Shown here in pieces: positions 41,937-50,610 of a stretch of 64,000 nucleotides of DNA (the stretch's first letter is position 1; every line of letters starts with the position of its first letter). A program made the translations under genes and the position numbers. The stretch comes from Tamilnaduibacter salinus (GTDB lineage Bacteria; Pseudomonadota; Gammaproteobacteria; Pseudomonadales; Oleiphilaceae): the NCBI RefSeq assembly GCF_003096655.1, contig NZ_QEKQ01000003.1:328160-392159 (forward strand), read 5' to 3'. Below the pieces are notes generated by a model, which saw nothing but the letters and a program-made list of their open reading frames with translations, had not been told where the DNA came from and ran no database searches.

Positions 41937-42422
41937 ATGGCCCGACGATCCCGATACATTACCCCCGCCGGCGAGCAGGCACTGCGCGATGAGCTGCATT
42001 ATCTCTGGAAGGAACGTCGCCCGGAGGTGACCCAGCGCGTTCGGGAGGCGGCGGCGCTGGGTGATCGCTCCGAGAATGCCGAGTACATCTACGGCAAGAA
42101 GCAGCTCCGGGAAATCGACCGACGCGTCCGGTTTCTGACCAAGCGCCTGGATGAGCTGTCGGTAGTGGACCGCCTGCCGGACGACACCAGCCGGGTATTC
42201 TTCGGAGCCTGGGTTACGCTTGAAACGCAAGACGGCGAGGAGCGTGAGTACCGCCTGGTCGGCCCGGACGAGTTCGATCTGGAGCAGGGGCTTCTCAGTG
42301 TCGATTCACCGCTGGCGCGGGCTCTGCTTGGTAAGCGCGAGGACGATGAAGTCATTCTTGACACGCCGCAGGGGCGTGATGAGTACATTGTCGCCGCTAT
42401 TCGGTATGATTCCGTTGGGTGA
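41937..42422 (+). CDS. greB: Transcript cleavage factor GreB
   Basis: This 161-residue protein rescues backtracked RNA polymerase. The N-terminal coiled coil holds YITPAGEQALRDELHYLWKE and the tip acidic pair lies in GDRSENAEYIYGKKQLREID. The C-terminal domain holds the FKBP-like part with LVGPDEFDLEQGLLSVDSP. GreB over GreA is favoured by the RPEVTQRVREAAALGDRSEN/YIYGKK pattern and the basic coiled coil. ATG at 41937 is the family start; a TTG at 41877 in frame is ignored. Confidence 0.93.
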   Translation: MARRSRYITPAGEQALRDELHYLWKERRPEVTQRVREAAALGDRSENAEYIYGKKQLREIDRRVRFLTKRLDELSVVDRLPDDTSRVFFGAWVTLETQDGEEREYRLVGPDEFDLEQGLLSVDSPLARALLGKREDDEVILDTPQGRDEYIVAAIRYDSVG

Positions 42423-42436
42423 TGGCCGTCACAGAA

Positions 42437-42466
42437 TTGACGAAAAAGAAAATCAACTGCTTTAAT
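42437..42466 (+). promoter_or_regulatory. AT-rich promoter of the exported orphan gene
   Basis: TTGACG (42437-42442) and TTTAAT (42461-42466) are 18 nt apart in a markedly AT-rich stretch (42430-42500) that contrasts with the GC-rich surroundings. A further TTGACT at 42466 and TTGACG near 42499 suggest more than one start or an H-NS-like target. Confidence 0.5.
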
Positions 42467-42578
42467 TGACTAGAAAATCACCAAAAACGTCGTATCATTG
42501 ACGTTGATGTCTTGATTGATTCTTTCGAACGGTCCGGGCAGGCCGTCTGTTTTGGGGAGTTCGTTCCAGGGAATTTTT

Positions 42579-43046
42579 ATGCGTGTTTCAACAGCCATTC
42601 AGTCCCGGGTCGCCCGATACGCTCTGGTCGCCCTGGTCGGTGCCGTCAGCACGGCACCGGTGTGGGCCCAGTCCCCGTCGTCTTCACAGAGCGTGCAGGG
42701 GGCGTTCACCTATGAGGAACGCTCGACGCTAAAAACCATCCCCTTCGAAAGCATGGATCAGCAGGCCATGTCCTCAACCGTGATCGAGGGCGGTCTTGAT
42801 GAGCCGGCAGCCGGCGTTCCGACCCGCTCACCCAGTGGCGGTCGCGAGGATCATTATCTCGACCCGCTTGCCCTGCAGCCGAATGATGGGCTGAGCAGTG
42901 CCGAGCGCGGCCAGATACCGGTCGAGATCATTTACAGTGAGCCAAAACGGGTCCCGGGGCAGACGTTCAGCGACGACTACGTCATCCGGCCACCCCAAAA
43001 CCGTACATACGAGGCTCTCAATACCAATCTGACCGACCGCCCCTGA
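42579..43046 (+). CDS. Exported protein of unknown function
   Basis: This 155-residue protein has a signal peptide (ARYALVALVGAVSTAPVWA, cleavage after VWA). The mature part is polar, low in Cys, rich in Ser, Pro, Asp and Glu, and probably largely unfolded; it has a short block VEIIYSEPKRVPG near residue 110. AGGGA lies 6 nt before the ATG at 42579. It converges with the next minus-strand gene, 2 nt between stops. No family recognised. Confidence 0.65.
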   Translation: MRVSTAIQSRVARYALVALVGAVSTAPVWAQSPSSSQSVQGAFTYEERSTLKTIPFESMDQQAMSSTVIEGGLDEPAAGVPTRSPSGGREDHYLDPLALQPNDGLSSAERGQIPVEIIYSEPKRVPGQTFSDDYVIRPPQNRTYEALNTNLTDRP

Positions 43047-43048
43047 CC

Positions 43049-43348
43049 TCAGGCGACCGCCGTTGCACCCACCTCGTCCAGCACGGCCTCGTGCAGAAAG
43101 TGCAGGGCCTGGCTGGCCTGGTTCAGGCGGGCTTGGGAGACCTGCATGCGCTCCTCCAGATACCCCAGGAACACGCGAATGTCATGATGACCCAGCCGGG
43201 CCGGGTCCTGCATGTCGTAGAACAGCAGGTAACGGGTGATCCAGTGCAGATAGGTCTGCTCGGTGCGCAGGTTCAGCTGATGACTCTGAATACGCCGGTT
43301 CACACGGGCCAGCAGCCCGGGGCGGCTCTGCTCCAGTGCTTCGCTCAT
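43049..43348 (-). CDS. Stand-alone integron-integrase-type N-terminal (SAM-like) domain
   Basis: This 99-residue protein consists only of the core-binding domain of a tyrosine recombinase: SHQLNLRTEQTYLHWITRYL and HDIRVFLGYLEERMQVSQAR are close to the integron integrase IntI N-terminus. The catalytic domain with R-H-R-Y residues is absent, and the sequence after the stop is the end of the convergent neighbour, so nothing remains of it. It has its own candidate promoter. It may be a domesticated DNA-binding protein or the remnant of an integrase. Confidence 0.75.
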   Translation of the reverse strand: MSEALEQSRPGLLARVNRRIQSHQLNLRTEQTYLHWITRYLLFYDMQDPARLGHHDIRVFLGYLEERMQVSQARLNQASQALHFLHEAVLDEVGATAVA

Positions 43349-43380
43349 GAGGAAGAATTCCTGTGGTCGTGATGTTGTTG

Positions 43381-43408
43381 TTGTTAGCGTCGCGGAATTC
43401 TATGACAA
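43381..43408 (-). promoter_or_regulatory. Candidate promoter of the integrase-domain gene
   Basis: On the minus strand TTGTCA (43408-43403), 16 nt, TAACAA (43386-43381). It gives a leader of about 30 nt to the ATG at 43348. Confidence 0.4.
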
Positions 43409-43433
43409 CAGCGTGAAAAAGACACGCGCAGTG

Positions 43434-43454
43434 GGCAGCCCGGTTCGGGCTGCC
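43434..43454 (-). terminator. Candidate terminator of the acyl-CoA-binding protein gene
   Basis: GGCAGCCC (43454-43447 read on the minus strand), 5-nt loop, GGGCTGCC; an 8-bp perfect stem 19 nt past the stop. The T-run comes 13 nt later within a second small hairpin (43411-43427), so efficiency is uncertain. Confidence 0.4.
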
Positions 43455-43472
43455 GGCGACCGCGGGCGTGAT

Positions 43473-43739
43473 TCAGCCGTTTTTGGCGGCCTCCAGGCGG
43501 TCGATGTACTTCTGCATCGCTTCGTCACTGGACATGCCTTTGAGCTCTTCCCAGGCGCCGTACTTGGCGCGCCCCACCACGTCGAGCATGCCCGGCTTCT
43601 TGCCACTGACATCGCCCTGCGTGGCCTGTTTGTAAAGCGCGTAGAACGCCAGCTTGGTTTCATTGGAGGGTTCAAAATCGCCCTCGGCGGATTGGACGTA
43701 GTTGACGGCTTCCTCGAACTGGGCTTTCAGATCACTCAT
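43473..43739 (-). CDS. Acyl-CoA-binding protein
   Basis: This 88-residue four-helix protein of the ACBP family buffers long-chain acyl-CoA esters in the cytoplasm. It has FYALYKQATQGDVSGKKPGM and KYGAWEELKGMSSDEAMQKY, the ligand-binding Tyr and Lys regions. ACBPs are common in eukaryotes and scattered in bacteria. It is divergent from the T6SS operon; a link is not implied. Confidence 0.93.
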   Translation of the reverse strand: MSDLKAQFEEAVNYVQSAEGDFEPSNETKLAFYALYKQATQGDVSGKKPGMLDVVGRAKYGAWEELKGMSSDEAMQKYIDRLEAAKNG

Positions 43740-44054
43740 TCGTCATCCTTCTCTTGTCGTTGTTGGTCGGGGCGCGCTGGGCGGTCCGAGGCTCCCCAGG
43801 GTTTCGGTTTGCCAGTATAGCCAGACCCGGCCCCGGGCGTCATGCTTCGGTCCGTAATCAAGGGGCGCCTGCTCTCGTCCGGCAAATAATTGCCTGAATG
43901 TGCGGGAATTGGCGAATTCTTGCTTGAGATGGCCGGTCGTTCCCCTGTACAGTTCTATGCGTTCGCACATCGGGATGATGTGCCGGGAAGCACGACGCCG
44001 TCGCTCCCGCAAAGGATTGAACGCTGTAAACGGAAAGACAAAAGGACTCCTACC
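43740..44054. other. Gene-free region upstream of the T6SS operon
   Basis: Best sigma-70 candidate: TTGAGA (43924-43929), 18 nt, TACAGT (43948-43953). Two sigma-54-like strings, GGC-GAATTC-TTGC (43911-43923) and GGCAA-ATAA-TTGCC (43881-43894), have GG and GC only 9 nt apart instead of the required 10, so I do not call them promoters. The second is a perfect palindrome. Confidence 0.4.
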
Positions 44055-44561
44055 ATGGCTAAGGAAGGTTCTGTCGCGCCCAAAGAGCGCATCAATATCA
44101 AGTACGTCCCCGCAACCGGTGATCAGCAGGCGGAAGAGGAACTGCCGCTCAAGATGATGGTCGTCGGTGATTTCACCGGTGAGCCGGAAGAAACCCCCAT
44201 TGAAGACCGCAAGGCCGTCTCCGTCGACAAGAATAATTTCCGCTCCGTGATGAAGGAGGCGGGACTGAGTGTGTCGACCAGTGTCCGCAATCGCCTGGAC
44301 GAAGAGGCGGACGATCTGCCGGTCAATCTCAACATCGAAGGCCTCGAGGACTTTGGTCCCGACAGTGTCGCCCGCCAGGTGCCGGAGCTGCGCAAGCTGA
44401 TCGAGCTTCGCGAAGCCCTGGTTGCGCTCAAGGGCCCGCTGGGCAACGTGCCGTCGTTCCGCAGCAAACTGCAGGAGCTGCTGGACAGCGATGAGGCCCG
44501 GGAGCAGCTCTTGTCCGAGCTGGATCTGGATGGTGAGAAGTCGCCCGAAGGCGAGGGCTAG
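44055..44561 (+). CDS. tssB: T6SS sheath small subunit TssB (VipA)
   Basis: This 168-residue protein forms the contractile sheath with TssC. It starts MAKEGSVAPKERINIKYVPA; family blocks are LPLKMMVVGDFTG, VSVDKNNFRSVMKEAGLSVS and NIEGLEDFGPDSVARQVPEL. The length matches VipA (168). The first gene of the T6SS operon; the frame is open further up, but ATG at 44055 with AAGGAC is the family start. Confidence 0.96.
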   Translation: MAKEGSVAPKERINIKYVPATGDQQAEEELPLKMMVVGDFTGEPEETPIEDRKAVSVDKNNFRSVMKEAGLSVSTSVRNRLDEEADDLPVNLNIEGLEDFGPDSVARQVPELRKLIELREALVALKGPLGNVPSFRSKLQELLDSDEAREQLLSELDLDGEKSPEGEG

Positions 44562-44680
44562 TCCGAAGCGGGCTGCACACGCAACGCTGGTGCCTGATTC
44601 CCACTGAACGCGACCACGCAGGATGCGGAGTCCGTCGTGCACCGGCTTTCTGATCCGACAACGTACTGAAGGGATGTGGT

Positions 44681-46162
44681 ATGTCTGATACTGCCGAACA
44701 GCAATCTGCTGACACCGAAGCCGCAGGGGAAGGCTCCCTGCTCGATCAGGTCATGGCCAACAGTCGCATGGCGCCGGCCGATGAGGGCTATGATGTCGCC
44801 CGTCAGGGGGTGGCGACTTTTATTTCCAACCTGCTGAAAAGCGAGGAGAAAGGCCAGCCGGTCAACAAGGCGCTCGTGGACCAGATGGTCGTCGAGCTCG
44901 ATCGCAAGATCAGCGACCAGATGGACGAAATCCTGCACGCGCCCAAGCTGCAGGAGCTGGAATCGAGTTGGCGCGGCCTCAAGCTGATGGTCGACCGGAC
45001 CGACTTCCAGGAAAACATCAAGGTCGACATCCTCCATGCCACCAAGGACGAGCTGCTGGAGGACTTCGAGTTTGCCCCGGACGTCACACAGTCCGGTTTC
45101 TACCAGCACATCTACGCCTCCGGCTATGGCCAGTTCGGCGGTGAGCCGGTGGGTGCGGTGATCGGCAACTATGCGTTCACGCCGTCCACGCCGGACATGA
45201 AGCTGCTGCAGTACGTATCGTCGGTCGGTGCCATGGCGCACGCGCCGTTCCTGTCCTCGGTGGCACCGGATTTCTTCGGGGTGGACAGCTACCGCGAGCT
45301 GCCGGCCATCAAGGAGCTGAAAGCGGTGTTCGAAGGGCCGAAGTATGCCAAGTGGCGGTCCCTGCGGGAGTCTGAGGATGCCCGCTATCTGGGACTGACC
45401 GCGCCGCGCTTCCTGCTGCGCACGCCGTACGATCCGGTCGAGAACCCGGTCCGCAGCTTCAACTATCAGGAAGACGTCAGCGGTGATCACGAGGACTACC
45501 TGTGGGGCAACACCGCGTACCTGCTGGCCACGCGCCTGACCGACAGCTTTGCCAAGTACCGCTGGTGCCCGAACATCATCGGTCCGCAGAGCGGCGGGGC
45601 GGTCGAGGACCTGCCGGTACACCTGTTCGAATCGTTCGGGCAGATCGAATCAAAGATTCCCACCGAGGTGCTGATCACCGATCGGCGCGAGTACGAGATG
45701 GCCGACGAAGGGTTCATTTCGCTGACCATGCGCAAGGGCAGCGACAATGCCGCCTTCTTCTCCGCCAACTCGGTGCAGAAGCCCAAGCAGTTCCCCAACA
45801 CCAAGGAGGGGAAGGAAGCCGAGACCAACTACAAGCTCGGCACCCAACTGCCCTACATGATGATCGTCAATCGCCTGGCCCACTACATCAAGGTGCTGCA
45901 GCGTGAGCAGATCGGTTCCTGGAAGGAGCGTCAGGATCTGGAACGCGAGCTGAACACCTGGATCAAGCAGTACGTGGCCGACCAGGAAAACCCGCCGGCC
46001 GACGTGCGCAGCCGTCGCCCCCTGCGTGCGGCGCAGATCAGCGTCGAGGAAGTCGAGGGCGAGCCGGGCTGGTACCAGGTGTCGCTGGCGGTCCGTCCGC
46101 ACTTCAAGTACATGGGGGCGAATTTCGAGCTGTCGCTGGTTGGGCGGCTCGACAAGGACTGA
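44681..46162 (+). CDS. tssC: T6SS sheath large subunit TssC (VipB)
   Basis: This 493-residue large sheath protein pairs with TssB. Marks include LQELESSWRGLKLMVDRTDF, GYGQFGGEPVGAVIGNYAF, GLTAPRFLLRTPYDP and the C-terminal RPLRAAQISVEEVEGEPGWY. The N-terminal helix that binds ClpV after contraction lies in TssC in V. cholerae. It follows tssB after 119 nt, a gap with no seen gene. Confidence 0.96.
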   Translation: MSDTAEQQSADTEAAGEGSLLDQVMANSRMAPADEGYDVARQGVATFISNLLKSEEKGQPVNKALVDQMVVELDRKISDQMDEILHAPKLQELESSWRGLKLMVDRTDFQENIKVDILHATKDELLEDFEFAPDVTQSGFYQHIYASGYGQFGGEPVGAVIGNYAFTPSTPDMKLLQYVSSVGAMAHAPFLSSVAPDFFGVDSYRELPAIKELKAVFEGPKYAKWRSLRESEDARYLGLTAPRFLLRTPYDPVENPVRSFNYQEDVSGDHEDYLWGNTAYLLATRLTDSFAKYRWCPNIIGPQSGGAVEDLPVHLFESFGQIESKIPTEVLITDRREYEMADEGFISLTMRKGSDNAAFFSANSVQKPKQFPNTKEGKEAETNYKLGTQLPYMMIVNRLAHYIKVLQREQIGSWKERQDLERELNTWIKQYVADQENPPADVRSRRPLRAAQISVEEVEGEPGWYQVSLAVRPHFKYMGANFELSLVGRLDKD

Positions 46163-46165
46163 CCC

Positions 46166-46606
46166 GTGTTCGGAAACAACGCGGGCGGGGCGCCCTCGGG
46201 CGGCAGCCTGTTTGAGCGTCTTGAGGCGGCAGATCAGCCGGCCGGGACGGGCATGACGGAGGTCACCCACGTGGTGGACTCCATCAAACGCCACCTGGTC
46301 CGGCTGCTCAACAGTCATCCGGGCAACAGCGCCAGCGCGCCGACGCTCGGACTGGTGGATTTCAATGACGCCACTCTGGGCACCGAGGACCTCAATATCC
46401 GTATCCGGGGCGCCATCCGTCAGTGCATCGAACGGTATGAGCCGCGGGTCCGCCGGGTTGACGTGGAAACGTTGCCCCAGGGGCCGGACCCGCTGCAGTT
46501 GCGCTTTCAGGTGACGGTCCACTTGCAGGTCGATGCGGCCGAAGGCCGCACCGTCATCGACCTGGTGCTGGACGAGAGACGATATTATCGCGTGGTATCA
46601 CCGTGA
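46166..46606 (+). CDS. tssE: T6SS baseplate protein TssE (gp25-like)
   Basis: This 146-residue baseplate wedge protein has the gp25/lysozyme-like domain: SIKRHLVRLLNSHPGNS, TLGLVDFND and IRQCIERYEPRVRRVDV. It starts with GTG 3 nt after the tssC stop. In many clusters hcp lies between tssC and tssE; here the two are directly joined. The stop overlaps the tssF GTG. Confidence 0.93.
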   Translation: MFGNNAGGAPSGGSLFERLEAADQPAGTGMTEVTHVVDSIKRHLVRLLNSHPGNSASAPTLGLVDFNDATLGTEDLNIRIRGAIRQCIERYEPRVRRVDVETLPQGPDPLQLRFQVTVHLQVDAAEGRTVIDLVLDERRYYRVVSP

Positions 46607-48381
46607 AGCTGAATCGATTCTATCGGGACGAACTCAACTTTCTTCGCCTGCAGGGCCAGGAGTTTGCGGACGCGCATCCGCAGCTCACCCGGTTCCTTTC
46701 CGAGCAGAGCAACGATCCGGACGTGGAGCGCCTGCTGGAAGGCTTCGCGTTTCTGACCGGGCGTCTGCGCGAGAAAGTGGAGGACGAGCTTCCGGAGCTG
46801 ACTCACTCGCTGCTCAACATGCTCTGGCCGAACTATCTGCGGCCGGTGCCGAGCGCGACGATCATGCGCTTTGACCCGCAACTGCACGCCATCAGTGAGC
46901 GTCAGCGCATTGCCAAGGGTACGGAAATCCGCAGCCGTCCGGTGGACGACGGCCAGGGCCGGACCCAATGCCGTTTCCGGACCTGCCGGGACCTGGCCAT
47001 GTACCCCATGACGGTGGCGGACGTGGAGGCAGCGCACTCGCGGGAGGTGTCCACGATCACGCTGTCGCTGGCGCTCCACACCGATCAGCCCCTGTCCGAA
47101 TTGGGCATGGACGACCTGCGGCTTTATCTGGGCGGCGACCGCTATACGGCCGAGACCCTCTACCTGTGGCTCAACCACTGTCTGACCGGTGTGGAGCTGG
47201 TGGTGAACGGCGGGACCATCCCGATTCCGTCGACGTGCCTGCAGCCGGTCGGCTTTGGGGAAGGGGATGCGCTGTTGCCGTATCCCAAGAACGCCTATGC
47301 CGGTTACCGTATTCTGCAGGAGTATCTGAGCTTCCCCGAAGCGTTCCATTTCGTGGACGTCGCCGGGCTGGGTCGCTACCTGCCGCCGGCGCAGGCCGAC
47401 GAGATCCAGATCCGGTTCCGCTGTGACCGCACGCTGCCGCCCGATGTGCGCGTGCGGGAGGACAGCTTCCAGCTCTACTGCACACCGGCCATCAACCTGT
47501 TCCGGCACGAAGCCGATCCGGTGGACCTGAACGGCCGACAGACGGAGTACCGCATCCAGCCGTCGAGCCGCTACCCGTCACACTACGAGGTTTTCAGTGT
47601 CGACCGGGTTGAGGGCTGGCTGGAGGACCCGCAGCACCAGCGACGGGGCGAGCCGCGGACCTACACGCCATTCGAGAGCTTCGAGCATCAGGTGGAGCGC
47701 GACCGCAACCGCACCGCGCTCTACTACCGGGTGCGGGTCCGGGAGAGTGTTCGCGGAGATGGCTTCGATCATTGCATCGCCTTCGTCCGTGGCGACGAGC
47801 AGAGCTGTCTGGATCGGCGCGAGGCCGTGTCCCTGACGCTGACCTGCACCAACCGGCAGCTGCCGTCACAACTGGCGGTGGGCGACGTCTGCGAGGCGAC
47901 CCAGAGCGCGCCGGCGTTTGCGACGTTCCGCAACGTGACGCGGCCGACGCGGACACTGCGGCCGACGCTGGACGGCAGCCTGCTCTGGACGCTGATCTCG
48001 AACCTGTCCCTCAACTACCTGTCGCTGCTGGACGTGGACGCGCTGCGCTCGGTGTTGCGGGTCTATGATTTCCGCGCGCTGGTGGACCGCCAGGCCGAAC
48101 GGATCTCCCGGCAGCGGCTGGAGGGTATCGGTGCGATCGACACGGAGCCGGTGGATCGCATGTACAAGGGGCTGCCGGTGCGGGGCATCCGCTCCACACT
48201 GACGCTGGACCAGCAAGCGTTTGCCTCGGAAGGTGATCTCTACCTGTTCGGCACCGTACTGAGCCGCTTCTTCGGCCTGTACGCCAGCATCAACGCGTTT
48301 CACCTGCTGGATGTGGTGAACTCGGACAACCAGGAACGGTACACATGGACGTTACAGACAGGGCAGCAGCCACTGATGTAG
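46603..48381 (+). CDS. tssF: T6SS baseplate protein TssF
   Basis: This 592-residue wedge component matches VasA/ImpG. It opens NRFYRDELNFLRLQGQEFAD, then FLTGRLREKVEDELPELTHS and LLNMLWPNYLRPVPS, typical of TssF, and later FYSVDRV-like and RTYTPFESFEH blocks. It starts with GTG overlapping the tssE stop. TssF and TssG form the wedge with TssE and TssK. Confidence 0.95.
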   Translation: MKLNRFYRDELNFLRLQGQEFADAHPQLTRFLSEQSNDPDVERLLEGFAFLTGRLREKVEDELPELTHSLLNMLWPNYLRPVPSATIMRFDPQLHAISERQRIAKGTEIRSRPVDDGQGRTQCRFRTCRDLAMYPMTVADVEAAHSREVSTITLSLALHTDQPLSELGMDDLRLYLGGDRYTAETLYLWLNHCLTGVELVVNGGTIPIPSTCLQPVGFGEGDALLPYPKNAYAGYRILQEYLSFPEAFHFVDVAGLGRYLPPAQADEIQIRFRCDRTLPPDVRVREDSFQLYCTPAINLFRHEADPVDLNGRQTEYRIQPSSRYPSHYEVFSVDRVEGWLEDPQHQRRGEPRTYTPFESFEHQVERDRNRTALYYRVRVRESVRGDGFDHCIAFVRGDEQSCLDRREAVSLTLTCTNRQLPSQLAVGDVCEATQSAPAFATFRNVTRPTRTLRPTLDGSLLWTLISNLSLNYLSLLDVDALRSVLRVYDFRALVDRQAERISRQRLEGIGAIDTEPVDRMYKGLPVRGIRSTLTLDQQAFASEGDLYLFGTVLSRFFGLYASINAFHLLDVVNSDNQERYTWTLQTGQQPLM

Positions 48382-49361
48382 CCGCCCTGAAACCCGTTCT
48401 GGGCAATGCGCGGCGCTACAGCTTTTTCCAGCTGGTGGACCTGATCCACCGGCTGCATGGCGACAATCTGGAGGACCCGGGTCAGAGCGAGCCGCGGCAG
48501 GAACGCATCCGTTTCTCCGCCAGCGCCAGCCTCGGGTTCCCTGGCACGGACGTGGTCTCCGCTGAAGAGCCGGCTCATGATTACGCCCCCTATCAGATGG
48601 AAGTGAGCTTCCTGGGGCTGCATGGCTCGCAGTCGCCCCTGCCGGGTTACTACCTGGACGAACTGGCCTGGGAGTATGGTCAGGAGACCGGCCTTCGCCG
48701 TTACTTTCTGGACTTCTTCAACCACCGGCTGGTGACGCTGTTCCACCGGGTCTGGCGCAAGTACCGATATTACGTGCGTTTTCAGCCGGGCGCGACCGAC
48801 GCCTTCTCCGAGCATATTTTCTCTCTGATCGGTCTGGGGGACCCGGACCTGCGCGGCGAAACGCCCATCAACTGGTCGAAGATGATGGCCCAGGCGGGCC
48901 TGATGGCCGGCCGCAGCCGCTCGCCGGATGTGGTCAGCGGCATCATCGCCCATTGCTTCGACCTGGAGGACGTGCAGATCGAGCCCTGGGCGCTGCGCAC
49001 CGTCCGGATTCCGGACGACCAGCAGACCGCGCTGGGTCAGAGTAACGCCCAACTGGGCCAGACCACACTCGTGGGCAGCCGGATCCGGGATCGCAGCGGC
49101 AAGTTCATCCTGCGTCTCGGCGGGCTGAGCCGCGAGCGGTTTGAGGACTTCCTGCCCAACGGGCAGGACCATGAGCGGCTGGTGAGCCTGGTGGCCTTCA
49201 CCATGCGCGAACAGCTTGCCTACGACCTGGAGCTCGTCATGCGACCGGAGGACATCCGGCCGCTGACCATGGGGCAGGACGTGCGGCTGGGCTGGAATTC
49301 GTTTGTCGATCCGAAGCCCTCGCCCGAGGGGCATGCGGTTCGGATCCAGATCAGGACCTGA
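48345..49361 (+). CDS. tssG: T6SS baseplate protein TssG
   Basis: This 338-residue protein matches VasB/ImpH: YSFFQLVDLIHRLHG, RIRFSASASLGFPGTDV, GLHGSQSPLPGYYLDEL, FLDFFNHRLVTLFHRVWRKY and LGWNSFV at the end. It overlaps tssF by 37 nt in another frame, a larger overlap than elsewhere in the operon. Part of the wedge complex. Confidence 0.95.
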   Translation: MDVTDRAAATDVAALKPVLGNARRYSFFQLVDLIHRLHGDNLEDPGQSEPRQERIRFSASASLGFPGTDVVSAEEPAHDYAPYQMEVSFLGLHGSQSPLPGYYLDELAWEYGQETGLRRYFLDFFNHRLVTLFHRVWRKYRYYVRFQPGATDAFSEHIFSLIGLGDPDLRGETPINWSKMMAQAGLMAGRSRSPDVVSGIIAHCFDLEDVQIEPWALRTVRIPDDQQTALGQSNAQLGQTTLVGSRIRDRSGKFILRLGGLSRERFEDFLPNGQDHERLVSLVAFTMREQLAYDLELVMRPEDIRPLTMGQDVRLGWNSFVDPKPSPEGHAVRIQIRT

Positions 49362-49365
49362 TGGC

Positions 49366-50610
49366 ATGGACGCACAACAGCAAACACTCCGGTTGCGTAT
49401 CGACAACCCGACCGCGGTTCCCGGTGCGGTGAACGCCTCCCACGCGTTCGGCCGGGCCGGTGGCTCCATCGGCTCCGCCGCCAGCGACACCTGGCAGCTG
49501 TCCGGCCGACGCAGCGGCGTCGTCGCCGGTCATGCGGAAATCCGTTGGCTGGACGGGGATTTCTGCCTGATCGACCGGTCCGGGCGTAGCTTCATCAACA
49601 GCGCTCGCCAGCCGGTGGGCCGGGGTCGCCGAGCCCGGCTCAGTCCGGGCGATGTGATCCGGCTGGGGCGCTACCAACTGGTGGCCGATGCCCCCGATGT
49701 TCCGGAGACCGATGCGCCGGATCACAGCCTGGTGGATGGTCCGGAAGAGGCGCTGCTTCGTCGGGATGTGGAGGAAGACGGTCCCACTCCGGCGGAACCA
49801 CTGGGTGAACTGCCCCGGGAGGCCGGAGAATCCGCGCCCACCAACCCGTTGTCCGCCCTTGGCGACGATGAGCCGCCAGAGCCGGAGGCCGTTCAGGGCG
49901 AGCGCAACGATGTTTACCGGGGCGACCGGGACGCCGCCCTGCTGTTACCCCGCACGGAAGGAGAGCGCGCCAGGATGACCACTGACACACCAACGAATAC
50001 AACGGACGACCGCAGCCGGACGCACATCAGCCTCTCGCCACTGCTTCAGGGGCTGAACGCGGATATGGCCGTTGGCGACAGCCAGCAGAGCCGGGTGTTT
50101 CTGGAGGAAGCGGGTGCCACGCTGCGGGCCGCCATTGAGGGCCTGCTGGCATTGCACGAACAGGAGGATGATCGCCAGCTCGCATTGCGGGCGCGGCTGC
50201 AGCCGATCGAAGATAACCCGCTCAAGCTCGGCCGGTCCTATCCCGACACGCTGGAGACGCTGTTTGCCGACGACCGCAGCCCGGTGCATCTGTCGGCGCC
50301 GGCCGCCGTGAAGGAGAGTCTGGACGAGCTGCGCCACTATCAGGCGGCGACCCGTGCTGCCATGCGCGAGGCCCTTGGCGCCATGCTGGACGCCTTCCAT
50401 CCGGATCAGATGCTGCGTCGTTTTCACGGCTATCGGCGCCACCTGGAACCCGGCGAGGACGAGAACGCCTGGGCCTGGACCATGTATCGCCACTATCACG
50501 CGGAGCTGCAATCCGGCCATCAGCGCGGGTTTGAGCAGTTGTTCGAGGAGGTGTTCGAGCAGGCCCGTGACCACCACTTACGACAGCAACAGAAGGAGTC
50601 GATGCTGTGA
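49366..50610 (+). CDS. tagH: T6SS FHA-domain protein TagH
   Basis: This 414-residue scaffold has a forkhead-associated domain (about residues 10-105: FGRAGGSIGSA, HAEIRWLDGDFCLIDRSGRS) and an acidic linker of about 110 residues. The C-terminal T6SS-specific helical domain (about 235-405) contains RRFHGYRRHLEPGEDENAWA and YRHYHAELQ. FHA domains bind phosphothreonine; in P. aeruginosa Fha1 works with the PpkA/PppA kinase pair. No kinase or phosphatase gene is visible here. Start ATG at 49366 is 4 nt after tssG. Confidence 0.9.
   Translation: MDAQQQTLRLRIDNPTAVPGAVNASHAFGRAGGSIGSAASDTWQLSGRRSGVVAGHAEIRWLDGDFCLIDRSGRSFINSARQPVGRGRRARLSPGDVIRLGRYQLVADAPDVPETDAPDHSLVDGPEEALLRRDVEEDGPTPAEPLGELPREAGESAPTNPLSALGDDEPPEPEAVQGERNDVYRGDRDAALLLPRTEGERARMTTDTPTNTTDDRSRTHISLSPLLQGLNADMAVGDSQQSRVFLEEAGATLRAAIEGLLALHEQEDDRQLALRARLQPIEDNPLKLGRSYPDTLETLFADDRSPVHLSAPAAVKESLDELRHYQAATRAAMREALGAMLDAFHPDQMLRRFHGYRRHLEPGEDENAWAWTMYRHYHAELQSGHQRGFEQLFEEVFEQARDHHLRQQQKESML

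Noticed and set aside
43910..43924. Sigma-54 promoter before tssB
   Set aside because: GG and GC elements are 9 nt apart, not 10; kept only as a note.
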